A stretch of DNA of 64,000 nt from NCBI GenBank assembly GCA_017410605.1, contig JAFQQN010000015.1, positions 1-64,000 of the forward strand, written 5' to 3'. A model generated the notes under the pieces. That model was not told the origin of the DNA and searched no databases. It saw only the letters and a list, made by a program, of their open reading frames with translations. Shown one piece after another: positions 24,728-33,344 of the stretch (position 1 is the first letter of the stretch; each line of letters opens with the position of its first letter). Source of the stretch: Clostridia bacterium. Its GTDB lineage: Bacteria; Bacillota; Clostridia; Oscillospirales; Acutalibacteraceae. Position numbers and translations under genes: made by a program.

Positions 24728-25969
24728 ATGTTCGATACCGTTAATATTGCGGTTATGGGCCACGGTGTTGTAGGCTCTGGTGTTGTTGAGGTTATTAATA
24801 ATCATTCTCAAAGCATTGCCAAAAAAGCAAAAAAAGAAATATGTGTTAAACATATTTTAGATTTAAGAGATTTTCCCGACCTTCCATACAGCAATTTATT
24901 TACAAAAGATTTTAAAGATATTTCAAATGACGATAGTGTTAAAATTGTAGTTGAGGTTATGGGTGGTATTCACCCGGCATTTGAGTTTGTTAAGGAATGT
25001 CTTGAAAAGGGTAAAAGCGTTGTTACCTCTAATAAAGAACTTGTGGCCGCACACGGTGCCGAGCTTTTGAAAATTGCCGGTGAAAACAATGTTAATTTTC
25101 TTTTCGAGGCAAGTGTGGGTGGAGGTATTCCGGTGCTTCGACCTATTGCTCAGTGCCTTGCTGCCAATGATTTATATGAAGTTTATGGCATTTTGAATGG
25201 AACAACAAACTTCATTTTAACCAAAATGATAAAAGAAAATATGCCCTTTGACGAGGCTTTGAAATTAGCTCAGCAACTAGGATATGCTGAACGAGAACCC
25301 TCAGCTGATATTGACGGTCACGACGCTTGTCGTAAAATTTGTATTCTGGCATCAATTTCTTTTGGTAAGCATGTTTATCCCGAACAGGTTAAAACAGAGG
25401 GTATTCGAAATATTACATTAGATGATATAGCATACGCCGCTTCGGCTGACCGTGTTATTAAACTTATAGGACACGCTAAGCTAATGGAGGACGGTAAAAT
25501 TTCTGCTTCTGTTTGCCCTGCACTTATAAGCCGTGACAATCAGCTTTCCAGCGTTGAAGATGTTTTTAATGCTGTTATGGTAAGGGGCGACGCCATTGGC
25601 GATGTTATGTTTTACGGCAGAGGAGCAGGTAAGCTTCCTACTGCCAGTGCAGTTGTTGCTGATGTTATTGACTGTGCAAAGCATCTTCAAGCAAGAAAAT
25701 ATCTTTCTTGGGATGAGGGTGAAGATGATTATGTTGTTCCGGCAGAAACCGTTAAATCTCGTTATTATATTAGAGCCGGTGTGGAAAATCTCGAGGCGGC
25801 TAAAGAAGAGGTTCAGTCTATTTTTGGTGATGTTGCTTACCTTTCAAGGGAAAACAGCAAGGGAGAACTTGCTTTTATAACTTCTTTAGAGACAGAGGGT
25901 AAGCTTTATAGCAAGATTGATGAATTAAAAGAACTGAAAAATGTTTCTGTGCTTCACGTTTTAGATTAA
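24728..25969 (+). CDS. hom: Homoserine dehydrogenase
   Basis: Hom reduces aspartate semialdehyde to homoserine, the branch towards threonine and methionine. The 413-residue protein has the NAD(P) loop VMGHGVVGSGV (9-19), the SNKELVAAHG segment, GILNGTTNFILTKM near 150-163 and the catalytic Lys/Asp region around EREPSADIDGHDACRKICIL. A C-terminal ACT domain (about 340-413) suggests feedback control, usually by threonine. ATG 24728 has AGGAGG upstream. Its partner lysC follows after 82 bp. Confidence 0.96.
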   Translation: MFDTVNIAVMGHGVVGSGVVEVINNHSQSIAKKAKKEICVKHILDLRDFPDLPYSNLFTKDFKDISNDDSVKIVVEVMGGIHPAFEFVKECLEKGKSVVTSNKELVAAHGAELLKIAGENNVNFLFEASVGGGIPVLRPIAQCLAANDLYEVYGILNGTTNFILTKMIKENMPFDEALKLAQQLGYAEREPSADIDGHDACRKICILASISFGKHVYPEQVKTEGIRNITLDDIAYAASADRVIKLIGHAKLMEDGKISASVCPALISRDNQLSSVEDVFNAVMVRGDAIGDVMFYGRGAGKLPTASAVVADVIDCAKHLQARKYLSWDEGEDDYVVPAETVKSRYYIRAGVENLEAAKEEVQSIFGDVAYLSRENSKGELAFITSLETEGKLYSKIDELKELKNVSVLHVLD

Positions 25970-26051
25970 TTGTAACAATAATTATCAAAACTAATATAAT
26001 ATTATTGGTGCAATCATTTTATATTTTGCATTTGTTTTGGAGGAAAACCAT

Positions 26052-27257
26052 ATGGCACTTATTGTTAAAAAATTCGGCGGTAGTTCTGTTGCCAATGCCG
26101 AAAGGGTTGAGAATGTTGCCCGAATTGTTACCGATGAATATAAAAAAGGCAATGGCGTTGTAGTTGTTGTTTCTGCTCAGGGCGATACAACCGACGACCT
26201 TATTGCAAAGGCTAAAGAAATTAATCCTAACGCTTCAAAGCGCGAAATGGATATGCTTCTTTCAGCAGGTGAACAGATTTCAATTTCACTTTTGGCTATG
26301 GCTATTGAAAAAATGGGTTACCCCGTAGTTTCGCTTTTGGGTTGGCAGGCAGGCTTTCATACCGATTCAAACTATACTGTAGCAAGAATTAAAAAGGTTG
26401 AGTCTGAACGCCTTAAGGCAGAACTTGCAAGAAGAAATATTGTTGTTGTTGCAGGTTTTCAGGGTATTAATAAATATGATGATGTTACAACCCTAGGCCG
26501 CGGCGGTTCAGATACAAGCGCAGTTGCTATTGCAGCTTCTTTAAAGGCTGATCGTTGCCAGATTTATACTGATGTTGACGGTGTTTATACAGCCGACCCC
26601 CGAAAGGTTAAAGGCGCAATTAAAATGGAAGAGATAACCTATGAAGAGATGCTTGAACTTGCAACCTTAGGCGCACAGGTGCTTAATAATCGTTCGGTTG
26701 AAATGGCTAAAAAGTATAATGTTGAGCTGGAGGTACTTTCCAGCCTTGAAAATAAACCCGGTACAATTGTAAAGGAGACAGTTAAAATGGAAAAAATGCT
26801 TATTCGCGGTGTTGCCGCTGACAAAAATGTGTCTAGAATTTCTGTAGTTGGTTTAAAAGACCACCCCGGAACAGCCTTTAAGCTTTTTAATGCTTTAGGA
26901 AATGCAAAAATTAATATTGATATTATTCTTCAGTCGGTTGGCCGTGATGGCACTAAAGACATTTCCTTTACAGTTTCTGCAGACCAATGTAAAGAGGCTT
27001 TGGCTGCTGTTGAAAAAATGCAGGATTCTCTTAAATATTCAAAGATAGTTCATGATGAAACTGTTGCTAAGGTGTCTATTGTTGGTACCGGTATGGAAAC
27101 ACATCCCGGTGTGGCTGCAAAAATGTTTGAGGCTCTTTATGACCAGAACATTAACATTCAAATGATTTCTACAAGTGAAATTAAAATTTCTGTTCTTATT
27201 GATGCAGAAGATGCCGACCGTGCAACCAACGCAGTTCACGCAGCATTTATCGGTTAA
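26052..27257 (+). CDS. lysC: Aspartokinase (LysC type, alpha subunit)
   Basis: Aspartokinase phosphorylates aspartate, the first step to lysine, threonine, methionine and DAP. The 401-residue protein has the N-terminal KFGGSSVAN motif (6-14), TLGRGGSDTSAVAIAA near residues 148-163 and two C-terminal ACT domains. The start is ATG 26052 after GGAGG (26039-26043); the frame is open five codons further but without a site. An internal ATG (26787) with its own Shine-Dalgarno sequence suggests a second, shorter product, as in B. subtilis aspartokinase II. It supplies DAP precursors that MurE uses. Confidence 0.96.
   Translation: MALIVKKFGGSSVANAERVENVARIVTDEYKKGNGVVVVVSAQGDTTDDLIAKAKEINPNASKREMDMLLSAGEQISISLLAMAIEKMGYPVVSLLGWQAGFHTDSNYTVARIKKVESERLKAELARRNIVVVAGFQGINKYDDVTTLGRGGSDTSAVAIAASLKADRCQIYTDVDGVYTADPRKVKGAIKMEEITYEEMLELATLGAQVLNNRSVEMAKKYNVELEVLSSLENKPGTIVKETVKMEKMLIRGVAADKNVSRISVVGLKDHPGTAFKLFNALGNAKINIDIILQSVGRDGTKDISFTVSADQCKEALAAVEKMQDSLKYSKIVHDETVAKVSIVGTGMETHPGVAAKMFEALYDQNINIQMISTSEIKISVLIDAEDADRATNAVHAAFIG
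26787..27257 (+). CDS. Internal in-frame start for an aspartokinase beta subunit
   Basis: Within lysC, AAAGGAG (26771-26777) stands nine bases before ATG 26787, codon 246 of the frame. Starting there gives a 156-residue protein made only of the two ACT domains. In B. subtilis and related bacteria aspartokinase II has exactly this design: a separate beta subunit translated from an internal start within lysC. The site here is as strong as that of the full-length gene. Production of the short form is an inference. Confidence 0.65.
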   Translation: MEKMLIRGVAADKNVSRISVVGLKDHPGTAFKLFNALGNAKINIDIILQSVGRDGTKDISFTVSADQCKEALAAVEKMQDSLKYSKIVHDETVAKVSIVGTGMETHPGVAAKMFEALYDQNINIQMISTSEIKISVLIDAEDADRATNAVHAAFIG

Positions 27258-27326
27258 TATGTGATTAAAACAGTAAAAACACCTCGGTTTTAGCTAGAGG
27301 TGACTAAGGATAGTTAGATTATGTAG

Positions 27327-27366
27327 ATACGGCATAGCCTTTATCGGCTACGCCGTATTTTTTTGT
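27327..27366 (+). terminator. Terminator after lysC
   Basis: A 13-bp stem ATACGGCATAGCC / GGCTACGCCGTAT with one mismatch is followed by at least seven T. A weaker CACCTC/GAGGTG stem lies about 40 bp upstream. Confidence 0.88.
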
Positions 27367-27372
27367 ATAACG

Positions 27373-27407
27373 AAAAGGACATCGACCACGAATGATCGAT
27401 GCCCTTT
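27373..27407 (-). terminator. Terminator of the two-component operon
   Basis: On the minus strand AAAGGGCATCGA pairs with TCGATGTCCTTT (one mismatch) and ends in TTTT; it lies 13 bases after the kinase stop codon. Confidence 0.8.
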
Positions 27408-27420
27408 ATATATGTCGTTA

Positions 27421-28479
27421 TTATTTATCATATAATGTAACGGTAAATCGGCAACCGCCACCATTTACATTCTCGGCAGTAATGTTTCCGCCATCTATAT
27501 CAAGAATCTGCTTTACAAGGGCAAGCCCTAAGCCATTGCCTTCCGATTTATGAGAGGTGTCTGCTTGATAAAATTTATCAAATAAATGCTTTTGTGCCTC
27601 GTCGGATAAACCTTCGCCCTGATCGATAACGCTGAAAATGAATTTATCTTTTTGGTTTCGAAGCCGTATAGACACAGTGCTGTTTTCGGGAGTGAATTTG
27701 ATAGCATTACCGATAAGATTACTCCAAATATGCCGCATCATAATTTCATTACCGTTATACTTGACACTGTCAAGGTCAACATCCAATTCAATGTTTTTCG
27801 GTGCCCACGCAGTTTCAAGCGCCACAATAGTTTCCCTTATTTGCTCATCCAAAGAAAAAATCTCTCGTTTTGCCTGTATAGATTGATTTTCGATTTTAGA
27901 AAGCAGTAATATGTTGCTGACAAGGGAGGATAAACGTCCTGTGTTAAAGAGTATTTTTTCTACATAGTCCTTTTGGTCATCATCCAAATTCTCACACCCT
28001 TGCAAAAGCGTGGAATATCCCTCAATAGCATTGATGGGTGTTTTAAATTCGTGAGACACATTGGATATAAAGTCGGTTTGAAGAATTTCAGTGGCTTTTA
28101 GTTCGTTTGTCATCAAATTAAATCCGGCATACAATTCCTTAATTTCACCCGAGGATGACTTATCTGTATCAAGCTGTATAGTGAAATCCCCGTTTGCGAC
28201 CTTATCTATTGCCTGACGCAAATTCTTAACGGGGTTGAAAAAGGTTTTTGAAATAACAGCAGTCATCACGCCGCCGACAACCACACTGACAATAACGAGT
28301 TCTAAAAGCAGTGGAATATTCCATTTTGGATTCAATGTATGCGCAATATTATCAATTAAAAAAGCAAGACCGACACAGGCCAACAGCTCCACCTGCACCC
28401 AAAGCACCATTCGCACTCTGAGTGTCAGGCGTTCTTTTTTTCTGTTGCGGATATCCTTGAAGGTTTGTCTGGTTTTCAT
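27421..28479 (-). CDS. Sensor histidine kinase (HAMP-HisKA-HATPase)
   Basis: A membrane sensor kinase of 352 residues. Two membrane segments (about 23-45 and 56-78) enclose almost no outer loop, so it probably senses a signal within the membrane or through a partner. A HAMP domain (79-133) and the phosphoacceptor box SNVSHEFKTPINAIEG with His143 follow. The ATPase domain has WSNLIGNAIKFTP (N box), DQGEGL (G1) and GNGLGLALVKQI (G2). The start ATG overlaps the regulator stop by four bases (ATGA). It pairs with the OmpR-type regulator and faces a lipid-type operon across a palindrome. Confidence 0.92.
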   Translation of the reverse strand: MKTRQTFKDIRNRKKERLTLRVRMVLWVQVELLACVGLAFLIDNIAHTLNPKWNIPLLLELVIVSVVVGGVMTAVISKTFFNPVKNLRQAIDKVANGDFTIQLDTDKSSSGEIKELYAGFNLMTNELKATEILQTDFISNVSHEFKTPINAIEGYSTLLQGCENLDDDQKDYVEKILFNTGRLSSLVSNILLLSKIENQSIQAKREIFSLDEQIRETIVALETAWAPKNIELDVDLDSVKYNGNEIMMRHIWSNLIGNAIKFTPENSTVSIRLRNQKDKFIFSVIDQGEGLSDEAQKHLFDKFYQADTSHKSEGNGLGLALVKQILDIDGGNITAENVNGGGCRFTVTLYDK

Positions 28480-29147
28480 ACTTTTACCACCTTATATCCA
28501 ACACCGCGCATCGTTACAATTTTAAAATCTTTATTATCTTTGAAGCGATCTCTGAGTCTGCCGATGTGAACGTCTACGGTATGGGTATCACTATCTGTAT
28601 CATAACCCCAAACATCATCCATAAGCTGCTGACGCGTAAAGATGCGACCGGGGAAAGATGCCATTTTATAAAGCAGCATAAATTCCTTTTGCGGTAAAAC
28701 CATACTTTCGCCATTGCAGGATACCGTAAATGTATCACATTCAAGCACAGTGCCTCCAATAGTCTGTTTGCGATCGTTTATCATTTGAGCACGACGAAGG
28801 AGTGCCCCAACACGCAATACCATTTCATTAACATTGATGGGTTTAACCATATAGTCATCGGTTCCCGAAATAAAGCCTTGGCGCATATCGTCAAAAGCGT
28901 CCTTTGCGGTAATCATTAAAACAGGTGTGGTGTTGCCCGCCTCTCTAAGAAGACGCACAAACTCATAGCCATCCATCACCGGCATCATAATATCAGAAAT
29001 GATGAGGTCAAAATATTCGGCATCGATAGCATCCAAGGCTTCTTTGCCGTTGGCAACTTCCTTTACGGTATATCCGTTTTTAATGAGCACGTGAGCAAAT
29101 AAGCGTCTAAGCTCGTGGTCATCCTCTGCAATTAATATTTTAAGCAT
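28476..29147 (-). CDS. OmpR/PhoB-family response regulator
   Basis: A 223-residue regulator. The receiver domain has the acidic pocket AEDD (7-10), the phosphorylation site Asp52 in ISDIMMPVMDG, and the switch residues in MITAKD and MVKPIN. The C-terminal winged helix contains RIFTRQQLMDDVWGYD and the recognition region HIGRLRDRFKD. It is the first gene of the operon. The start at ATG 29147 has GATGAAGGA upstream. It probably acts on its own promoter and on the divergent operon at 29329; this is inference from layout. Confidence 0.93.
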   Translation of the reverse strand: MLKILIAEDDHELRRLFAHVLIKNGYTVKEVANGKEALDAIDAEYFDLIISDIMMPVMDGYEFVRLLREAGNTTPVLMITAKDAFDDMRQGFISGTDDYMVKPINVNEMVLRVGALLRRAQMINDRKQTIGGTVLECDTFTVSCNGESMVLPQKEFMLLYKMASFPGRIFTRQQLMDDVWGYDTDSDTHTVDVHIGRLRDRFKDNKDFKIVTMRGVGYKVVKV

Positions 29148-29183
29148 TTTTCCTTCATCCTTTAACCCAAGGTTTACATTTAC

Positions 29184-29212
29184 ATTTTAACATTTTACAG
29201 TGTTTTTTTCAA
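29184..29212 (-). promoter_or_regulatory. Promoter of the two-component operon
   Basis: On the minus strand TTGAAA (29212-29207) and TAAAAT (29189-29184) are separated by 17 bp, about 40 bp before the regulator start. Confidence 0.65.
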
Positions 29213-29226
29213 CTCACCATCAAATG

Positions 29227-29248
29227 AAGTTCAACAATTGTTGAACTT
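29227..29248. promoter_or_regulatory. 22-bp perfect palindrome in the divergent intergenic region
   Basis: AAGTTCAACAA followed directly by its reverse complement forms a perfect palindrome with no spacer. It lies 14 bp upstream of the -35 of the minus-strand promoter and about 80 bp before the acyltransferase start. It is a strong candidate operator for a dimeric regulator. OmpR-type regulators usually prefer direct repeats, so a second regulator of the MarR or TetR kind is also possible. Confidence 0.65.
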
Positions 29249-29328
29249 TAATTGAAGAAGAGTTGATTTTCGGGTTTTATACTATCTTATTATGGAGTTT
29301 TTTGTCGATACAGGAAGGTGGATATACT

Positions 29329-30105
29329 TTGAATAAAGAACAACAAAGACCTTGGCTTTTCAAAGCCATTAAATATTTAGTTAGGCTGTTTTATCCTAAA
29401 ATAGAGATTGTTGGAATGGAAAATTTGCCCGATAAACCTGTAGTAATTGTAGGAAACCATACACAGCTACACGGGCCTATTGCTTGTGAATTGTATTTTC
29501 CCGATAACTATTATACTTGGTGTGCAGGGCAGATGATGAAGTTAAAAGAAGTGCCGGGGTATGCCTATACAGATTTCTGGTCGCAGAAGCCAAAAATTAT
29601 CCGTCCGCTTTTCAAACTCGTATCTTATATAATAGCACCGCTGTCCGTACTTATTTTCAAAAATGCGCGTACTATTGCTGTTTATAAAGATAAACGAATT
29701 TTAAGCACCATTAGAGAAACTATATCTAAACTGCAGGACGGCAACAGTGTAGTTATTTTCCCTGAACACGATAAAAAATATAATAATATTATCTATGACT
29801 TTCAAGAAGGCTTTGTTGACGTGGCGCGGCTTTATTATAAGCGCACCGGAAAAGAACTTTCCTTTGTGCCGCTCTATATAGCACCGAAACTTAAAAAGAT
29901 GTATTTAGGAAAACCAATTATATTTTCTGCCGATGCTCCTATTGCCAAGGAACGCCGCCGTATATGTGATTACTTGATGCAAGAGATTACCGATATTGCA
30001 CGCTCATTACCTGAGCATACCGTTGTTCCTTATCGCAACATTCCGAAAAAATATTACCCGACAAACATTCAAAAGGAGGCAGAATATGAGAAAACCCGTT
30101 GTTGA
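29329..30105 (+). CDS. PlsC-like lysophospholipid acyltransferase with an altered HX4D box
   Basis: A 258-residue member of the PlsC/LPLAT superfamily, which transfers acyl chains to glycerolipids or other lipids. The first block reads GNHTQLHGP (42-50): His44 is present, but the Asp expected five residues on is Gly49. The glycine/proline block (FPEGTR in most) is VVIFPEHDKKYNN, and a later FVPLYIAPK matches block IV. TTG 29329 has AGGAAGGTGG seven bases upstream; the open frame before it is rejected. The stop overlaps the next gene by 20 bp. Activity with the changed motif is uncertain; it may act on an unusual acceptor. Confidence 0.8.
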   Translation: MNKEQQRPWLFKAIKYLVRLFYPKIEIVGMENLPDKPVVIVGNHTQLHGPIACELYFPDNYYTWCAGQMMKLKEVPGYAYTDFWSQKPKIIRPLFKLVSYIIAPLSVLIFKNARTIAVYKDKRILSTIRETISKLQDGNSVVIFPEHDKKYNNIIYDFQEGFVDVARLYYKRTGKELSFVPLYIAPKLKKMYLGKPIIFSADAPIAKERRRICDYLMQEITDIARSLPEHTVVPYRNIPKKYYPTNIQKEAEYEKTRC

Positions 30106-30751
30106 TTACCGTCAGTTTCGCTTTTCAAAACTTAATACACCGCAGTTTTCCCATCTTAAACTGCTTCTCGGTTGGGTAGGATATTTTATTCTGTATTTCC
30201 TAACAGAAAATCTTATACCCGTAGAAAAATGTCACGTCATTCACTGTAGTCTTGATGATATCATTCCATTTTGCGAATGGTTTTTATTGCCGTATGTATT
30301 TTGGTATGCGTTAATTGTTTTTTCGCTCGGCTATTTTGCGCTTTATGACGTGGATAGTTTTAAGAAATTACAGACCTTTATTATTATCACGCAGGTTTGT
30401 GCGATGATCGTATATATCGTTTATCCCAACTGTCAAAACCTGCGACCTGCCGAGTTTCCGAGAGATAATTTTTTAACCGATTGCATCGGCTTTTTATATG
30501 CCTTTGACACCAACACAGGTGTTTGCCCGTCACTGCACTGTGCATACTCCATCGGTATAGCAAGCGTATGGCTCAAAGCAAAGGATGTGTCAAAGCTATG
30601 GAAGGCATTTGTGGTGATTGTCGTTATTTTAATTTGTCTTTCCACTATGTTCATAAAGCAACATTCGGCGGTAGACTTCTTTGTGGCTTTGCCTGTTTGC
30701 CTACTTGCAGAAATATTAGTGTTTAAAGTCTTTTACAAGAAAAAGGCATAA
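30086..30751 (+). CDS. PAP2-superfamily membrane phosphatase/phosphotransferase
   Basis: A 221-residue membrane protein with five or six hydrophobic segments. It has the PAP2 core motifs CPSLHCAYS (His151) and TMFIKQHSAVDF (His193, Asp197); the first motif, KxxxxxxRP, is reduced to CQNLRPAEFP. The arrangement resembles the PAP2_3 group that includes inositol-phosphorylceramide synthases and lipid phosphate phosphatases. ATG 30086 has AAAGGAGG (30072-30079). It overlaps the acyltransferase gene by 20 bp, so the two are translated together. Substrate unknown, probably a lipid phosphate. Confidence 0.83.
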   Translation: MRKPVVDYRQFRFSKLNTPQFSHLKLLLGWVGYFILYFLTENLIPVEKCHVIHCSLDDIIPFCEWFLLPYVFWYALIVFSLGYFALYDVDSFKKLQTFIIITQVCAMIVYIVYPNCQNLRPAEFPRDNFLTDCIGFLYAFDTNTGVCPSLHCAYSIGIASVWLKAKDVSKLWKAFVVIVVILICLSTMFIKQHSAVDFFVALPVCLLAEILVFKVFYKKKA

Positions 30752-30770
30752 AGTTTTAGGGGATGGGTTT

Positions 30771-31895
30771 ATGAGTATCAACATAAAGGAAGTTATATCA
30801 AAAAAGGATTTAAAGAAATGGATTGAGTTCCCGAATTCACTTTATAAGGATAATGAGTATTACGTTCCGTTCTTGGCAAGCGATGAGATGGAAACCTTTT
30901 CACCTGACAAAAATCCCGCATATGATTTTTGCGAAACAAAGCTGTTTTTAGCCTATAAAAACAACAAAATTGTCGGCAGAATTGCAGGGTTAATCAATCA
31001 TGCCTACAATAAAAAATGGGATAAAAACGCTATTCGTTTTACTCGCTTTGATTTTATAGACGATTACGAGGTTTCAAAGGCATTATTTGATAGAGTTGTT
31101 GAGTGGGGTAAAGAAAATGACCTTACTGAAATTATGGGGCCTATTGGCTTTACCGATATGGATCATGAAGGTATGCTTATTGAAGGCTTTGAGGAATTTA
31201 ACCTTTCTATCACATTTTATAACTATCCCTATTACATAGAGCATATGGAACGTTTGGGACTGCAAAAAGATATTGATTGGTTTGAATACCGCATTAACGT
31301 TCCCGAAACCTTAGATCCCCGCTTTGAGAAAATCACTAATCATCTTATTAAGAAAAACGGTTATCAGGTGGTCACATATAACAACCGCAAGGTTCTGTAT
31401 AACGATGCCTTAGAAGCTTTTAAGATTATCGATATTGCTTTTTCAAAGCTTTACGGCACCGTGCCACTGACTCCCGAAGTTATCAAGCACGCCATTGACG
31501 GATATGTGCCTGTAGTAAATCTCGATTACGTCTGCTCGATTAAAGATAAAGATGGTAATATTATCGGATTTGGTGTGCTTGTTCCGTCTATCGCCAAAGC
31601 GCTTAAAAAATCTGACGGTAAGATGTTGCCCTTTGGAGTATTTCGTCTGCTGAAAGCCTTGAACGGTAAAAACGATACTCTTGAGATGTTCTTTGTTGCA
31701 GTAAAACCCGAGTATCAATCCCTTGGACTTCCGGCGATTCTAATTAATACATTAGCACCGAAAATCATTGAAAACGGAGTAAAGTATTGTGAAACAGGGC
31801 CGATGCTTGAAACTAACACGGCAATTCACAGTATGTGGCGCCACTTTGAAAAACGTCAGCACCGTCGCCGCCGTTGTTATATAAAAACTATCTAA
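30771..31895 (+). CDS. GNAT-like N-acyltransferase, ~370 residues
   Basis: A 374-residue protein. The N-terminal half shows WIEFPNSLYKDNEYYVPFL and AYKNNKIVGRIAGLINHAYN, and the C-terminal half FFVAVKPEYQSLGLPAILIN, the acyl-CoA binding pattern of GNAT folds. ETGPMLETNTAIHSMWRHF and a terminal RRRRCYIK follow. This long GNAT-like type occurs beside lipid genes; bacterial ceramide synthases and the E. coli YghO protein are long GNAT members, but I cannot show direct homology. It follows the PAP2 gene by 19 bp, completing a three-gene lipid-type operon. Confidence 0.75.
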   Translation: MSINIKEVISKKDLKKWIEFPNSLYKDNEYYVPFLASDEMETFSPDKNPAYDFCETKLFLAYKNNKIVGRIAGLINHAYNKKWDKNAIRFTRFDFIDDYEVSKALFDRVVEWGKENDLTEIMGPIGFTDMDHEGMLIEGFEEFNLSITFYNYPYYIEHMERLGLQKDIDWFEYRINVPETLDPRFEKITNHLIKKNGYQVVTYNNRKVLYNDALEAFKIIDIAFSKLYGTVPLTPEVIKHAIDGYVPVVNLDYVCSIKDKDGNIIGFGVLVPSIAKALKKSDGKMLPFGVFRLLKALNGKNDTLEMFFVAVKPEYQSLGLPAILINTLAPKIIENGVKYCETGPMLETNTAIHSMWRHFEKRQHRRRRCYIKTI

Positions 31896-31899
31896 AACC

Positions 31900-31928
31900 T
31901 TGAATTTAAATGAAAATCATTATATAAT
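31900..31928 (+). promoter_or_regulatory. Promoter of the MATE pump gene
   Basis: TTGAAT (31900-31905) and TATAAT (31923-31928) with a 17-bp spacer, 35 bp before the start codon. The -35 begins five bases after the GNAT stop. Confidence 0.75.
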
Positions 31929-31962
31929 AAAATAATAAATTTCAGAACTATGGAGCATAAAT

Positions 31963-33330
31963 ATGAACGATAACAAAGAAATGCTCGGCACTGCGCCGAT
32001 TGGCAAACTGTTATTCAAATTAGCGGTTCCAACGGTGGTTGCCCAGCTTATCAATATGCTATACAACATTGTTGACCGCATTTATATCGGTCATATGCCG
32101 GGTGACGGAAGTCTTGCACTTACGGGTGTCGGCGTATGTATGCCGATTATTATGATCATCTCGGCATTTGCGGCACTGATTGCTTCGGGTGGTGCGCCTA
32201 AGGCATCTATCTCGATGGGCAAGGGCGATAACGATTCTGCCGAAAAAATTATGGGCGGTTGCTTTTCTTTGCAGTTGATTATTTCTGCCGTTCTGACTGT
32301 CGTTTTGCTGATTTGGAATGAAGATTTGCTTTTGATGTTCGGCGCAAGTGAGAACACTATCGGTTACGCCAACGATTATATGAACATCTACGCCATCGGT
32401 ACGGTTTTTGTTCAGTTAACGCTCGGTATGGGGGCCTTTATCACCGCGCAAGGATACACCAAAATCAGTATGATTACGGTGCTGATCGGTGCTGTCAGCA
32501 ACATCATCCTTGACCCGATACTCATTTTTGGTTTTAATATGGGCGTTAAAGGTGCGGCTCTCGCCACCATCCTTTCCCAAGCAATTTCTTGCATTTGGGT
32601 ACTACTGTTCCTTTGCGGAAAGAAGACCTATCTGAAACTTAAAAAACATAATTTCCGCATAGATGGAAAACTTGTTTTTCCTTGTATTGCTCTCGGAATG
32701 GCGACCTTTATTATGCAAAGCAGTGAAAGTGTGATTTCGGTCTGTTTCAATTCTTCGCTCTTAAAATATGGCGGCGATATTGCCGTAGGCGCTATGACCA
32801 TCCTTACAAGTGTGATGCAGTTTGCAATGCTCCCCATGCAAGGCATTGCGCAGGGCGCACAGCCGATTCTTAGCTATAACTACGGTGCCAAAAATGTAGA
32901 GCGTGTCAAGAAAACCTTTAAGCTTTTGCTTATCTCCTGTCTTACTTACTCTTTCATCATTTGGAGCGCTATTATGCTGTTGCCTCAAATGTTTGCGGGG
33001 ATATTCACACCCGACACGGCGCTCATTGAGTTTACCGCAACGGCACTTCGGATCTATTGCGGAGTGATGTGCATTTTTGGTATTCAGATCGCTTGCCAGA
33101 TGACATTTGTTTCCATTGGCAACGCACCATGTTCCATTATCGTTGCCATCGTTCGCAAGTTTGTATTACTCTTGCCGCTGATTTACATTATGCCGCAACT
33201 GATAACAGACAAAACGATGGGCGTTTATACGGCAGAGCCTGTTGCAGACCTGATAGCCGTAACCTTTACCGCTATACTTTTCACCGTACAATTTAAGAAG
33301 GCACTAAAGTCTTTAACAATAGAAAATTAA
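31963..33330 (+). CDS. MATE-family multidrug/sodium efflux transporter
   Basis: A 455-residue membrane protein with twelve hydrophobic segments and the MATE pattern: PIGKLLFKLAVPTVVAQLINMLYNIVDRIYIG at the N-terminus (split as two blocks), QGIAQGAQPILSYNYGAKN near residues 298-316 and the matching half-repeat. MATE proteins export drugs or metabolites using Na+ or H+ gradients. The base composition is richer in GC than the dcw region, which suggests acquisition from elsewhere. It has its own promoter, and the NifX-like gene follows by 14 bp with a good AAGGAGA site. Confidence 0.93.
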   Translation: MNDNKEMLGTAPIGKLLFKLAVPTVVAQLINMLYNIVDRIYIGHMPGDGSLALTGVGVCMPIIMIISAFAALIASGGAPKASISMGKGDNDSAEKIMGGCFSLQLIISAVLTVVLLIWNEDLLLMFGASENTIGYANDYMNIYAIGTVFVQLTLGMGAFITAQGYTKISMITVLIGAVSNIILDPILIFGFNMGVKGAALATILSQAISCIWVLLFLCGKKTYLKLKKHNFRIDGKLVFPCIALGMATFIMQSSESVISVCFNSSLLKYGGDIAVGAMTILTSVMQFAMLPMQGIAQGAQPILSYNYGAKNVERVKKTFKLLLISCLTYSFIIWSAIMLLPQMFAGIFTPDTALIEFTATALRIYCGVMCIFGIQIACQMTFVSIGNAPCSIIVAIVRKFVLLLPLIYIMPQLITDKTMGVYTAEPVADLIAVTFTAILFTVQFKKALKSLTIEN

Positions 33331-33344
33331 AAGGAGACAGCACA

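Noticed and set aside
25970..26051. Possible lysine riboswitch before lysC
   Set aside because: The gap is only 82 bases, too short for the L box.
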